This document shows positions 20,342 through 32,062 of a stretch of DNA of 64,000 nucleotides, one piece after another. The DNA is from Gracilaria gracilis (lineage: Eukaryota; Rhodophyta; Florideophyceae; Gracilariales; Gracilariaceae). The position numbers and the translations under genes were made by a program. Positions within the stretch are counted from its first letter, which is position 1; every line of letters begins with the position of its first letter. Where the stretch lies: contig JARGSG010000116.1 in the NCBI GenBank assembly GCA_030374805.1, forward strand, positions 62,001-126,000, read 5' to 3'. The notes beneath the pieces were generated by a model. The model worked only from the letters and a program-made list of their open reading frames with translations, did no database searches and was not told where the DNA came from.

Positions 20342-21300
20342 ATGTCGAATGGCTACGTCGAGGACGAAGAGCTAGTGGCTCTGCTTCACCGGACGGAGGT
20401 ACCAGAGACGCCACCGGGAAGGAAGGAGGAAGGTGGGGACAAGGTTTGCATGGGGGAGAAGGAGGGGAGTGGGGATGGAGAAAGAGGTGGGGGTGATGAG
20501 GGTGGAGGGGGTGGAGGGTATGGGGGTCCGGAGAGGAGGTTTGCGGCGGAGATGGAAGAGCAGTTGAGGAGGCTTTGAGGAGAACTGAAAGAGCATTTGG
20601 ACCACTGGCTTTCTGATATCGTGAGTGAGATGGGAGGGGTGGTGCTGAGTGTGTCGGAGATTTGAGTGCAAATGGATTTGATTTCGACGATTCGGAGAAG
20701 GATGAAATTGGCTGGAGTGGAGACTGGAAGAAATTTGATTAGGATGGTAGAGAGCATTAGGAGGAAGATGGTGAAACTGAGAAGAATAGGGGTCTGAGGG
20801 GACGTTTGGAGGTGTTGAAGGCGCAAGTGGGACAGGTGGAGAAGGCGTGCCAATTGTTGTTGGAGGTGAAGGATCTGGTGAGGGAAGGAGGCGTTGGGAG
20901 GGAGGCGGGAAGAGAGAAAGGGTCACCGGTGACGCCTGGCTCTCGTGGTGGATGTCGGTGTCTGAGGGGGAGGAGTGGAGAAGGGAATGGAGGGGAGGTT
21001 GGGGGTAGGCGGCTGATAAAGAGGCGAAAGGGTGGGGTGATGGTGGAAGAGGATGAGGAGGTGTGTGAGCCGCTGCAGCTACCGGGTAGAGAGCCACTAG
21101 TTGGGTTTCGTAGTGCGGCGGCGGCTGTGCGAACGGCGTAGTGCATAGTGAAAAAGCAGTAAGAGAACAGGTTGGGAGGGGTTGGGAGCCGGTTTGGGGC
21201 TAGAAGGGTGTACGAGAATGGATAGAATGTTCCGCTGGAGTTCTTCAACCTGACATTTAGGAAAACTGAGACTCAGGATCCGAATGCAGGGTTGGAATGA
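20342..21300 (+). pseudogene. Conserved coiled-coil gene, copy 2 (broken)
   Basis: It starts MSNGYVEDEELVALLHRTEV and ends ...TETQDPNAGLE, as in copy 1. Stops at 20576-20578 and in the middle region, and a further stop in the C-terminal part (ENG then stop), break it. The remaining segments keep the coding pattern of copy 1. Confidence 0.75.
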
Positions 21301-21419
21301 GGGAGCGCTAGTGGTGGGGTCGTAATGTTTTAGAGTGTTTTTGACGAGTGTCGGGAATGTAAAGTTACGAGCGGTGGCAGGAGAACTGCAAACTACCCTT
21401 CAACTCCAGTAGGTGATGT

Positions 21420-21565
21420 TTGAACTGCACTGGATAAAAACGTTATTTCCAAAAAATATTTTTTTGCCTTGCCAACTAGCGCAAACTGCAAAAATGCTAG
21501 TTTTTTGGACTTTTATTTTCACAACTAGCGATCTAGCATACTAAACTAGCATTTCGAGAACACCG
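21420..21565. repeat. Right terminal and subterminal repeats, copy 2
   Basis: AACTAGC/GCTAGTTT motifs lead into CTAGCATTTCGAGAACACCG, ending at 21565. The final ACG found in copies 1 and 3 is missing, and TA follows directly. Confidence 0.85.
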
Positions 21566-22930
21566 TAGTATGGGTGGGGGCGCAGCGGGTTTGTGCTCGG
21601 CGCTTATGGGTAGCACTTTCGCTGGGTCGAATCTGAACTAGCTAAATCCTACGCAGGGGTACGATCACACCACGGCTCCTGGGGGGTCTTTGTCGGCGCT
21701 CGCTATGTGTTGATTCCATATCCCGTATCCCAATATCTCTCGGTGGGTTCAGTCTTCTTCGATGCGAGGCGATTCGAGTGGGTCCCAATTTACCAGGGTT
21801 TCTCAGAGAAGAATTGCCGCGGGCGTGTGGAGTCGTGGCGTGCTCGTTGGGGGCACATGCCCATCAGTCCTTCGGAGAACCTCCGGACTGTTGACTTTGG
21901 GAATCGGCGTCCGGATATGCCGTTTGCCCGTTCCTGGGATGAGATCGACTTTCAGCGTCAGATGACCGATATTATCGGGCGGTTGGCAGCTGATTATGCT
22001 CAGCTGGGAAATAATACGCCGATTCTACCACCTGGGCACCGTTCTCTTGGGGTTGTCCGTTGCTCTACCAGGACCGTTGCATTCGGTGGCTCCTCCCGCA
22101 ATGGGTATTTCCGTCATGCCGACTAGTATCTCACTAGTGCTCATTCCTCTGGTCCAGGGCGTGAACTTGGCGCCAGATAGCGCAGCGAGTCCCGAAGTGG
22201 GTGCGACGTTCAATGCACTACAGGCACAATGCCAGCAGAAATGTTTGAAGCCACCGGCTTTGCTTCTGAGCGCTCTGACCGCCGCCCAAAGGTGGGTGAG
22301 CGACGTTTCACTTCTTCGCTTGTAGTCCCAACGGGTGAAAGGCCTTCGAGAGGCCTTGATCGAGATCATTACGCTTCATAGTTCCCAGATTGCGCGTGAG
22401 TTCGTTGAACCGTGACGACACGCTTCGATCTCCTGCACGTCCCGTTCGGAGGCGGAGACGTGCATGCTCGTACGGATCCCATTCGCGGGACTTCGATGCG
22501 TGTACTCACCGGGATGGATTTTCATCACGTAGACGACGGGGTGGAGGGGATTCTGTTTCCGCGCCATGCCACCGAAGGGCCGTGTACTAGGGAGGGGAAA
22601 CCTTTTAAGGTGTTAACGGCTGTGCAGCTCCGGATAACGAAGGGTGGCGCCTCGAAGGTGATGGGTGCCACTTCCCCGCAGGCGGCGCAACCCGACGTTG
22701 GTGGTAGTTCGTCTGCGGCTGGTCCGAACGGGTGACAAGCTTCCCCAGAAGACGGTAACGCGGGTGCGGATGTGGGAGAGCCCGAGGAGAGTGAGGAAAA
22801 GCTCATTGGTGGTGGCGGGCGGCTGTTCATGGCCGCGTCCTCCACTGCAGGACAGAATAGCCCCTCCGAGGAGTCGCTGCCACCTCTAAAGAGCGGCCCG
22901 GCTGACGCTCCCATACGGGGCCAAAAATAT
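21566..22930 (+). pseudogene. GC-rich retroelement-like ORF, 3' part after copy 2
   Basis: Plus-strand open segments at 21707-22126, ~22220-22380, 22412-22735 and 22740-22910 change frame repeatedly. They have a coding-like composition (for example MTDIIGRLAADYAQLG; a Ser/Glu-rich end PSEESLPPLKSGP). No conserved domain is recognised. A Gag-like protein of an old retroelement is the best guess, from position and decay. Alternative: a lineage-specific repeat ORF. Confidence 0.3.
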
Positions 22931-23624
22931 GGATTTCTTTTTTTGCCTATACTTCAGCAACCAGCGCGTTTTGGAGGCTCGGAATGTTCGATTTGGGGTG
23001 CACGCGACATGAAAACACTTAGAAAGTTTTGAGGTGGTGCACGCCCGTTCTTAGAGGTATTATAGTAGACCGAATCGGTTACCCAATGGCGTGTGCTACG
23101 TGGGTGTGCACTGCGCACGCCAGCGTGTTACGTGTGGAGTGCGCATGGCCGCGCTGCTACAAGACGCATTTGGCCCCGTGTAGTAGCTTGTACTCAACAT
23201 CATGTTCCACGGTGAAACCAAGCGCGTGCGCAGCGAGTTAGCTTAGACAAGTTATTTTTACCCTGTGGGTTTAGCGGTGTTTCCTGGTTCGGAGCCTAGC
23301 GACGAATTTGTGATGTATACTGGTACGGGGTTTTTATGTATTCTGTGAAGGGGGAAAGCCGTACCATCGTAACTTGACCATTTGTGTCCCATCGGGTGAT
23401 ATGGCCTCGTCCACAACTTTTTCGATTACCCATTCGTGGGTGGAGTCATTGCTCAGTAGTTCTGACGGGTCTGCGGCGTCGTTTGCGGCATCGCCCGTGG
23501 CATCATTCTCATCCTAAGGGGGCGAATTTGGGTCTACTGAACGGGCTTGTTGTGTAATGGTGGCGGAGGGGTTGGCGGAACTGCACTATGTGAGATGGGG
23601 GGGGGGGGGGGGGTTCTCTGCCTG
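22931..23624. other. Intergenic, no gene; 18-G homopolymer
   Basis: No convincing coding segment was seen. A run of about 18 G lies at ~23596-23613, just before the gypsy integrase remnant. Confidence 0.5.
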
Positions 23625-25030
23625 TTAAACCATATTGTTAGTGCAATCCCCTGGGGCTTTTGTGACCCGGTCGATTGAAACCGGGTCGTGTAGATTACCG
23701 TCCAAGATAGTGAGGATGCTCTCCGCTGCCTTGATCACCCTAGAGGGACCAGTAGTGCGCGGGAGGAGCTTCCGTGCAATCCCTTCGTCTTCTGCTGTTT
23801 CGGTGGTTTTCCGAGCTGGCCGATCAAGTAAAACATAATCCCCTGGAGAGATCGTAGGCAGAGCCCTTACACGGGAATCAAAATTGGCCTTATATCGCTT
23901 CTGCGCGGCATCCATACGGGTTTTTGCTTTGCAGAGAAGGAACCGAGTTCGGTTACGTGTCAAGCACTTCACGGTAGCCGTATTCGGTTTGCCAGGCCCA
24001 GTATTGGAGATTGCAGTCGTGGGTGCGTCAACCACAATTCCCGGTGGGCGGCCTGTCAGCACCAGGTCAAATTGTGTTGTACCCGCTGTTCTATGAACTT
24101 AGGAGTGATAGGCGTGTGTCGCCGGCTGGACGAGATCGTCCCAGTCTTGCTGGTGCTCCGACAAGTAATGTCGGAATCTTCCCACGAGGGTGCGGCTAAA
24201 TCGTTCCGCTTGCCCGTTGGTTTGGGGGTGATATGCCGTTGTCATGAGATGACGTACGCCTAAATCCCCACAAAGAGCGTCAAAGAATTTGCCACCAATT
24301 GGGGTCCGTTATCCGTGAGAAAGAACTGGGGAGCCCCGTAAGGAGCAATCCAGTTCTCCAAGAAGGCGAGGGCTACATTCGTGGCTTGCGTGGCCCGGAG
24401 GGGAATGGCCCGTGTCAGCTTCGAAAAGCGGTCAGTGATGACCACAATGAAGCGAGTCTCATGTGTGGTTTTCTACAATGGACCTAAGATGTCCATTGCT
24501 ACAAATTCCAGAAGGCCCGATGCAAGAAATAGCTTCAGAAACTTCTGATGCTTATGAAGCGTCCCCCGGATGACAGCGCATGAGCGGCAGTCTTTGACGG
24601 TCTGGTACGCATCATTAGCCACGAACGGCCAATAGAAATCTCTACGGAGTGTACCGTACATTTTTCTCCCACCAGGGTGTCCCGCCAAACGTGGGTAGTG
24701 TGAGAGGTATAGAACGCGGTCCCGTAGGGTTTGCGGTACCAGGCGCTGTATGGAGCCGTCCAGTAATGGTGTTCTCGATAAGAAGGCATGATGGTCATAC
24801 CCGAACTGGGACCTTGGTTTTCCTACTGTCTCAGCGTCACTCCTGCAACATGAGTCCTTAGCCTGCTCGGCGAGGAATTCCCGGGTAGGGATTGGAAGCA
24901 TTTCGGTTTGCTCCGTTTCGACAGCCAGTACGGCGTCCCCATCGGGATCTTTTTCGTAACCTTCTGAGTATTCCCAGTCAAGTAGGATTTTTTCATAGGT
25001 GTTGACCCCCTCTTTGACTGTTGCCACAAT
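23625..25030 (-). pseudogene. Ty3/gypsy integrase remnant
   Basis: Integrase inserts retrotransposon cDNA. In order I see the zinc-binding H-H-C-C module (LAGHPGGRKMYGTL...DCRSC), then FVAMDILGPL (first catalytic D), VITDRFSKLTRAIPL, FFLTDNGPQL (second D), AYHPQTNGQAERFSRTL in another frame (catalytic E), and a C-terminal region (ISPGDYVLLDRP...PVSIDRVTKAP). The reading frame is broken by an in-frame TAG at 24473-24475 and frameshifts near 24250 and 24080. Reverse transcriptase and RNase H are not found upstream, where the GGCC/GTAC-rich array lies instead. Confidence 0.85.
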
Positions 25031-25640
25031 GGCTATGAGCAAAACGGGTGTACAGAAAGTGGCCGAATAAAGATCACAAAATGTACAGAATTTTCCAAAA
25101 AGCGAGGGGCCAAAAGAGGTACAGATGTGGGCCCAACAGTGACCCGGAAGATGGCGTTTATGTATGGCCGAGGGAAGACCACATTCGCATGACCCAATTA
25201 CATCCGTGACATGGCCACGTGTAGCACTGTAATGTAGCTGGCCCAAATGGATACGCATGGTGGCCAGGTATGGTACCTTGGCGTGCGTGGCCGACTTTTA
25301 TCCATGACATGGCCTACTGTGGTACGCTGGGAAACATGTCCTAATTATATCCCACATCTGGCCACATTTAGTACAATGGGAGGGAAACGCTTAGTGCCAG
25401 AAACTGGTCAAAATGGGTACACCTTTGGACCGACACAATGGCTACTATAGTTCTTCAAGTGGCCGAAATCATTGCCACGGAAATGGCCAAAGTTAGTGCT
25501 TCTGTATCCCTCAAAAAGAACCGAATGTGGCCTCTTAGCGAAGACCAAAATCAGGGCGGGAATGGTCGGAAAAAGGTTCAGATAGATGGCCAGCAGTAGC
25601 CACATTCGGTGGGACGTACATGGTCTACCAGGGGTCGGAA
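25031..25640. repeat. Degenerate GGCC/GTAC interspersed array
   Basis: GGCC and GTA(C) alternate irregularly every ~25-35 bp (…TGGCC…GTAC…TGG…), with flanking ACAT and CCA words. A similar texture occurs at 59700-60240. It occupies the place where reverse transcriptase/RNase H would precede the integrase. The function is unknown. Confidence 0.45.
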
Positions 25641-25888
25641 GGGGTTCGTAACCCATCCCGTATTTAGGACGATTTACGGACACTTTGTGCTCCTTAGAGT
25701 ACCCTTAAGGCGTCCAAACTTCCCCAATAAAGTTCAACAAAAAACCCACAACGCGTACATACATTGTACGCGTTGAGACCAAAATTTGGTCTTTTATTCA
25801 ATTGTATCGGAATGGTTCCGAACAAAATTAACGATACCTGGAATCATGTCTCCAATTTTGAAATCATTTGATTACGGAATGACGTGAG
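25641..25888. other. Intergenic with two short palindromes
   Basis: CAACGCGTACATACATTGTACGCGTTG (about 25750-25776) and GACCAAAATTTGGTC (25779-25793) are adjacent palindromes next to the end of the two-gene CACTA-like element. They may lie in its terminal region. No gene was seen. Confidence 0.4.
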
Positions 25889-27158
25889 ATGTTTAGAGAT
25901 CCACTACTTGGGCAGCACTCTCCCGGACCTCTTTCCCTCGCAAGTGACGCTTTTTACCGCTACCAGTGGTTTTCTTGCCGTCGAGAGCACGTATCGCATC
26001 GCGAAGCACTGTACTGCATTCATCTTCGTCGGAAAGGTCAGAATTGTGTTGAGAGTTTTGACACTGCATCCGTATCCTCTTTCTCTGCGAACATTGCAGA
26101 TCCTGCAGTGCGAGAAAGTAGCTTGCGTCGCAACGGAGCTCTAGGCTGTTTCTTGCCAACTGAAGCCTGCCTCTTCCTACCCGAATTCACTTTTCCTTGT
26201 TTCTTGCGAGCAGAGAATTGGCGGCCCACTCCGAATTTCTTCTGGACTCGATTGGAACCCTTACCCTGCCTCACCATCGATGTAGTGGCTTCCACTTCAT
26301 CAACAGAAGCTGCAGAGGGGTCATGCTTCGCCTCATTACATTCCGCGTCCCCAGAGACTGGGAACGCCCTTTCCACTGCGTTCTTGTGTCCCTGAGGTAC
26401 CTCTACTTCATTCACGTGAGCCGGTGCACGAAGTGCCTGGATTGCATTTTCAATTGAATCGCTGTCTTCCCTAGTCCATGCGATGTCCTTATCGCGTCTG
26501 TATGAACAATGGTCGGGTTTGCGGGGCCATTGTTTGCTAACTTGGTCTTGCGTTTTCCTGTTTCTTTCACGGCCTTGTTATCTCTTTGAATTGCCTCCTT
26601 TATGAAACCATCGATGACCCACCCCCTCTGAGCTGCTTTCAACACAGGATACGTTTCCATCAGACGGTCCTTGAGATGCAACAGAGGTTTGGCATACTCA
26701 CCCTTCACTGATGAGTACGTACGACTGCCCCGCTTGATGCTCAGGCGTTGGTAGACGAATACACGGATGTCGTCCTTGACGCAATTTGCCATCTCTGTGT
26801 AGATTGGAAAGTCATCCTCCATTTGTTCGAAGGATTGTCCCATCAGCTTCTGATACATGCAGTTGAAGAGCGTTCGGGTCGATACTGCTGCACTTTTCGC
26901 CTCTCCAGGGCTGAGGAAACCTTTCAGCTCTTTCTTGAAAGCCACAGTGGGAATTCTGACAGAGGACGGGGGCAGCTCATAGGGATCGGATGCTGCGTAT
27001 GTGCCTTGCGGCATCGTTGTAGTTCGCTTCACGGTGCTGTGCGCGACGCTAGATGCATCTGGAGCCTGAGAAGATATATGATTTGGATCCTTGCTCTGCG
27101 GATGACCTTGGAGAGCGCTGTCCACGACGATGCGTTGATGCTGGGTCCTGGAAGTCAT
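25889..27158 (-). CDS. Accessory protein of CACTA-like two-gene transposon
   Basis: The start is MTSRTQHQRIV (27158). A conserved domain around residues 75-190 includes MEDDFPIYTEMAN, VKDDIRVFVYQRLSIKRGSR, TYSSVKG and METYPVLKAAQRGW. It aligns closely with the gene at 58216. A Lys/Arg-rich, likely disordered tail follows. The frame changes near 26480-26520 into DSIENAIQALRAPAHVNEVE and again near 26150, so introns or frameshifts are present. I recognise no known family. By analogy with En/Spm TnpA it may bind element ends (inference). It is transcribed divergently from the transposase, 710 bp apart. Confidence 0.6.
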
Positions 27159-27868
27159 GGTGGCAGGAGTGAAAGAAACTAAGGTGAAACGGAGGTAGGA
27201 AACTCTCGCGGCGGTCAGGATTGATTCGATTTGGAGTTTCAGAGAGGTGTAACTTACCTATCGGATATGAAATGCGTATTGTGAGAGGCACCTAAGCTAG
27301 AAGGAAAAGGCAACGAGACGGTGATGAGAGGATTGTCAGTTTTCCCCGTCGTTATTGTTAAGCACGGGTTCTGAAATGACAACTTCGAAAGCGTTTGGTG
27401 CATACAACTTACGCTGATGTCGGGCAGTGTCCAAACAGCAGACCACGAAGAATTGGCGTGATCGGTAAAGTGCAGTGGCACTCAGATAGAATAGCGGAGA
27501 ACAATATGATCACTTCGAACAGGAAGGTTTATGTCTGATGCTCTCCCTCACACTTGAAGAACGTTCATCCGTGAGGAGCAGATAGGATCGTACATGGGAA
27601 GGTAGGCAGATCATGGCAGCAGTTCACGGCGGGAAGAGACGGCTTAAGTTCTCGGAGAACCAGCTCGGAACGAAAGGGAGCATTGAAGTGAAAAGTGAGA
27701 AGGTGCTTTTGTAAAATTTTGAGGAGCCAGATATTTTCTAATTAATATCGACTTTTGTAACATGAAACTGCACGATATCTCCGGACTCATACTGGGGCAG
27801 CGTTCACATACCTTGACTTGGACATAGAACTACACATCTTGTGGTAGATTTCATCCTTGTAGGGAAAT
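27159..27868. promoter_or_regulatory. Shared upstream region of the two-gene transposon
   Basis: These 710 bp lie between the divergent accessory and transposase starts. The same head-to-head layout recurs in the second copy (57452-58215). A bidirectional promoter is inferred. No specific element was identified. Confidence 0.35.
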
Positions 27869-30696
27869 ATGGGGAGCCGTAGGAAAAGGTACAGATGGGA
27901 AACATCGCAAAGACAGCCCATGGGCGAGTGGGTTGATATCACTGACAGCCTGCAGGATGAAGACTCAATCCGAGGTAGTCCACAGCACGAAAGACGAGAA
28001 AGAAGGTATCGATGGCAAGTTCACAATCACACGCCCGACGAAATGGTTTCAGCATCAGCACCAGAACGTGAACAGATTATGGCATTAGAAGAAGAGGAAG
28101 CGAGAGAAAATGTTCTGGAAAATAGCGCAGAACTTTCAATCCAGGATATTGAGGCAGAAAGGGTAAATGGAAAACCATCAGGTGAAGAACAGGGCGATGT
28201 TCGCCATACTTTTGTTCATCACTCGCCATCTTGCAGCCCACAATCCTTCACAAATTCGCTGGAGATGGGCGAGAGTTCGTTTCCAAGATCCTCAGTCCGC
28301 CTCAGTCACTCCACGCTTTCCTCACTCGACGAAATGGATGAAACTAATGATCTTGGGTTAAAAGAAATAGAGTACAAACGTCTGTCGAGCTTTCTGTACA
28401 CCGCTGAGCTTTCCGGGATCTCGGAGCGCACTATAACGAGATTGATTGCCGGGAACCCTATCAATTCAGATTTTTCTTATAGATCTCTGGTATACTACGC
28501 ATCCAGCGTAGCCCAGGTGAATAAATGTTATGTGGCAATGTGTAACGAAGGACATGCCGCTCGTGCGGGTGTCCTGAAATCCACAGAGATGTGTCAAACC
28601 TGTGATGGACCTCTTTTGCGAAGTAAAAAGAAGTTTTGGTTCATGAAGCCATCGACGGCGCTTCAGGGCCTCTGCAGAGCTCGCAACTCTTTCCAGGCTA
28701 TAACCGAGGGATGTCACCGTGCAAAGAAGGCTTTCGTAGATCGATCATGCAGTAGGCTGGTTCATGACTACTATGATGGGGCGGTGTTCCAACGTATGCA
28801 TGGAGAAAGGCTCCAGAACTGGATCCCAGAAGGGAAGGAAATCCTTGTTTTCTTGTCGCTATCAACAGATGGATTTGAGTGTACAAAGAACAGGAAAGGG
28901 GATCCGATATCTTCGTGGCCAATTCTGTGCAGTGTACTTAATACTACTCCTGCTCATCGGAGTAAGGCTTCCAATATTCTCATCCTAGGTGTAGTACCGG
29001 GTTCTCATGATTCCGAGTATTTCGATACATTCTTTGCGGATATAACGCGCGATCTGAAGGAACTTGAAAACGGAATTCCCGCTGTATGCTACGATGGGAA
29101 AGTTAGAACGTTGAAGGCGTTTGTCTTGTTCTTCACGGCCGACTGGCCAGCAGCGTCAAAAGTTTTAGGATACGTTGGCCATACAGGGAGGATGTTCTGC
29201 CGTTTCTGTACCAAACGAAAAGTTTATGTGAAGGAGCTCAAATGCTTGTGCGCTATCCCTTCAGATACATCTCGCACACCACTTGGCTCCCGGCGACGAT
29301 ACCTTGATGGGGCCCTCATCACATCTGAATGTGCCGGAAAAAGAAGATCCAAAGATGTGAAGCGTACTTGGAACATGCTGCGGTCGCAACCTGACGTACG
29401 AACACGGAAACCCATTATTGATTCTACAGGCATTAAGAAGAGCTCCTGTCTTCGATCCTTGAACCTTGATTATGTATACGCTTTTCCACACGATGTGATG
29501 CACTTAGTTCTCCTTGGATGGACGAAACATATATTGAAGCTTCTTTGTGGGTCGCATGCAAGACATAAAGCAGTTGATGCACTTCCCTCATACTGCATTA
29601 ACCGACCTACTCTCGAGAAGGTCAATGATGCTTTGACAGAATCTGCAGTTGGAATTCCGACTGAATGGGGCAGAACCCCGTTGTCACTAGACAACCTTGG
29701 TTGTTTCAAAGCAGAGGATTTTAAGCGACATATTCAACTATACCTACTGCCCATTCTTCATCGTTTCAAAGTTAAGAAGGAAATCCTGCATCTCCTCAAT
29801 GAAACCTCGCATATGGTAACCCTTGTATTTGAGTATAACTGTAGTGAAGAAAACGTCCAACAGCTTGGCGTGGTTGTGGAGCAGATATACACTCGTTTTG
29901 TTCGACATTTTGGAACTGATTCTTCTTCAGGCTACTGCTACACGCCAACTACGCCTTCGATTTTGCATCTTCCTGATTTACTTAGGCAGTGTGGTCCCCT
30001 GCCGGTAACATCGCAATTTGTTGTGGAACGGTTGTTGGGGGAGATCGGAAGACGTGTTCAACAAACGTCGAACATCGCAGCACATCTGTTCCACAAAAAC
30101 TTCAAGCTCTTCATTCTCACACTTGCCAATGAAGGAATAGTTCCACTTGGTGGCCACTCTGATGCATCAATGGATGAGAACTCTGTCATGAATATGACGG
30201 CCAGCAACTTTATTATGACCGAGTTCCATACTGGGGCACGATGTCATGGATCAGGAGTGCCGTATCTCAAATTGAATCGGAAACAGTATGAAAATTTTCC
30301 AACCGCGGTGAAGAGATTTGTGCAAGAAAATCGTTTCCAACGCAAGGGAAATACTGCATTGCCGCCCACCTTTGTTCACGAAGATACACATGCATCAATT
30401 CCTGAGTCGCATCAAAGTACGTTAAACGGAGTTGAACATATGTACTACGGAGCGGTAAGAAGAATACTTGAATTCGTCCTCGAATTTGAAACAAGGCGCG
30501 TAACTGCTGTATTTGTAGATGTGCAGTGGTTCTCGTTGACAGCGAAAACCTTCGACAGGGAGAACAGACGACGGAACACGTGCTTTGCATCAAACGTCTG
30601 ATCGGATTCATCGATATCGATCGTCGTCGATACTTCATAGACCCTGCACGAATGCAGGGAAAACAAGTTGCCTTACTGAAAGGCGTCAAAGTTTAA
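27869..30696 (+). CDS. CACTA (En/Spm)-superfamily transposase, nearly intact
   Basis: The first 910 codons are open. Visible features are: an N-terminal basic pair of RKRYRWE/RRYRWQ repeats (residues ~4-55); a zinc-ribbon-like C-x-EGHA...CQTCDGPL (~225-250); the DDE-type core starting LSLSTDGFECTKN (~330); GYVGHTGRMFCRFC, a second Cys/His cluster (~435); and YAFPHDVMHLVLLGWTKH (~540), matching the D-x-M-H motif typical of Tnp2-type transposases. This enzyme cuts and joins transposon ends. The first frame stops at TGA 30599-30601. A one-step frame change lets it continue as HVLCIKRLIGFIDIDRRRYF to TAA at 30694-30696, and the second copy supports this C-terminus (HVTCLQRVIGFLDLD). So there is either one frameshift or a small intron near the end. 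Confidence 0.8.
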
Positions 30697-32062
30697 CCGA
30701 TGCTAGGCGCAGAAGTTTATTTTTCCCTAGTAACAGATGAGTTCAGAGTATGCATTAGCACCATTGAGAAGAGACCGCTATCGTAGTTCCCGGAGATATA
30801 CTTTTCTCCATACAACGTATCGCTCGCCGCGCCGGTGCCACGCAATTCGAGCTGGTCACGGACGCGCAAGGGTGGAATAAGTGTGAATGAAAAGGTTGGG
30901 GGAGCGGGGGGGAGGTGAAGACGGGAGGACAGGAAAGGTCTTGGTGATTATCAGAGAATTGCGACGGGTTCGGCGGCAAGCAACTGCAAAAGGCGTAGAG
31001 CACCACCACCTCAGTTATTGTTCCTCTAATAATGCGATGCACAAGAGTAGCTGTACTGGTGCGTATCGCTGTCGAGAAAATATAGCGAGACTTAATAGTT
31101 TCAATATCCAGCGCTCATAATGCTCTTGGTTACCAAACATTTCCCCTTAAGAACCAATGAACATCTCAACAGATATGGTGAGTTTTGCTAGTCTTCTCAC
31201 CAAAGAAATACGAAAAAGAAAGTGCCTCAAGACGTCAAAGGAGAGTACCGCAATGGCTCTCGATCCTGGTCTACCCGGTTATCCGACAATAAAGAGTCAG
31301 TGAGTCACTTCTTGTCCCAGCACAGCACCTGATGAATCTTCCTCACATTCGCCACACACCACAACTGTTGATTTGTTCACAGGTTCTTTTCTCCCAGGCA
31401 CATTTGAGTGTACCTTCGAAGGGTGACAACATTTCCCATCGGCGCGAGTGGTCCCACTACAGCGCCATGTCAGAGCAGTGTCCGTCTGAAAGCAAATGCA
31501 ATGATCAGATTCACTTCGCCGCACAAGGGTCCATCGATCATCAGATTTGACCCGCACACCCACGCGAACCAAAATTGCGAGGCATAGCTTACGAACAGAA
31601 AGGGTCGCAATGGTTAGTGAGATCTTCTTAAGAGAATTGCGCAGTGTATGGCTGAAAAGTAGATGGCGGTCATGACTTTTGAAGAACGGCTTTGGGCTAT
31701 CGACAGGAGAGAGAGCGAGCGCTGCTCTGCGGTTACGACGGTACCCTTTGGCAGTTGGCGACGCCGCAAGTCGCACGTCATATGCTCGACAAGTACAAAT
31801 TGTACTGTACACGTACCCAAGGTGTGTATTCTAAACGGATCGTTTCCATGTAAGCCACGAGATATTACGTATATTACGTGATGTGCGTTACGCATGGGAG
31901 GCACTGTCGCGGGGAGGCACACTTGTACAGATTTCAATTTAGTTGCAAAACAAAGTTGCATGGTATTGGAATGTGGTATTTTTTCAGCTGTTGCTCGTTC
32001 AGGTACTCCCTTCCTATTTCATCTATAACCCACTTCCTCTTAAACAGCCCAGGGTTGTTGTT
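30697..32062. other. Mostly non-coding; weak ORF 31297-31812 (-)
   Basis: No recognisable gene. The minus-strand frame 31297-31812 contains a Cys-containing end (CSGTTRADGKCC...VVVCGECEED) that might be a small zinc-binding exon, but there is no homolog or start context to support it. The rest is A/T-rich intergenic DNA. Confidence 0.35.

Larger units (their letters stand above)
12386..21565. mobile_element. Large TIR transposon, copy 2 (9.2 kb, internally deleted, with nested inserts)
   Basis: The left end CGTCGGTGTTATCGG is at 12386 and the right end TCGAGAACACCG at 21565 (the last ACG of the repeat is lost). TA flanks both ends (12384-12385 and 21566-21567). Contents in order are: subterminal repeats, a solo LTR, a Plavaka-like ORF, an A/T-rich spacer, the hairpin array, a deleted joint, the reductase-like pseudogene and the coiled-coil pseudogene. 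Relative to copy 1 it lacks about 3.75 kb (the ParB/dioxygenase genes) at a joint near 18600. It is co-linear with copy 3 in reverse. Confidence 0.85.

Noticed and set aside
31297-31812. 171-codon minus-strand ORF with several cysteines as a zinc-binding gene
   Set aside because: There is no start context, repeat copy or recognisable domain. It is kept only as a weak note.
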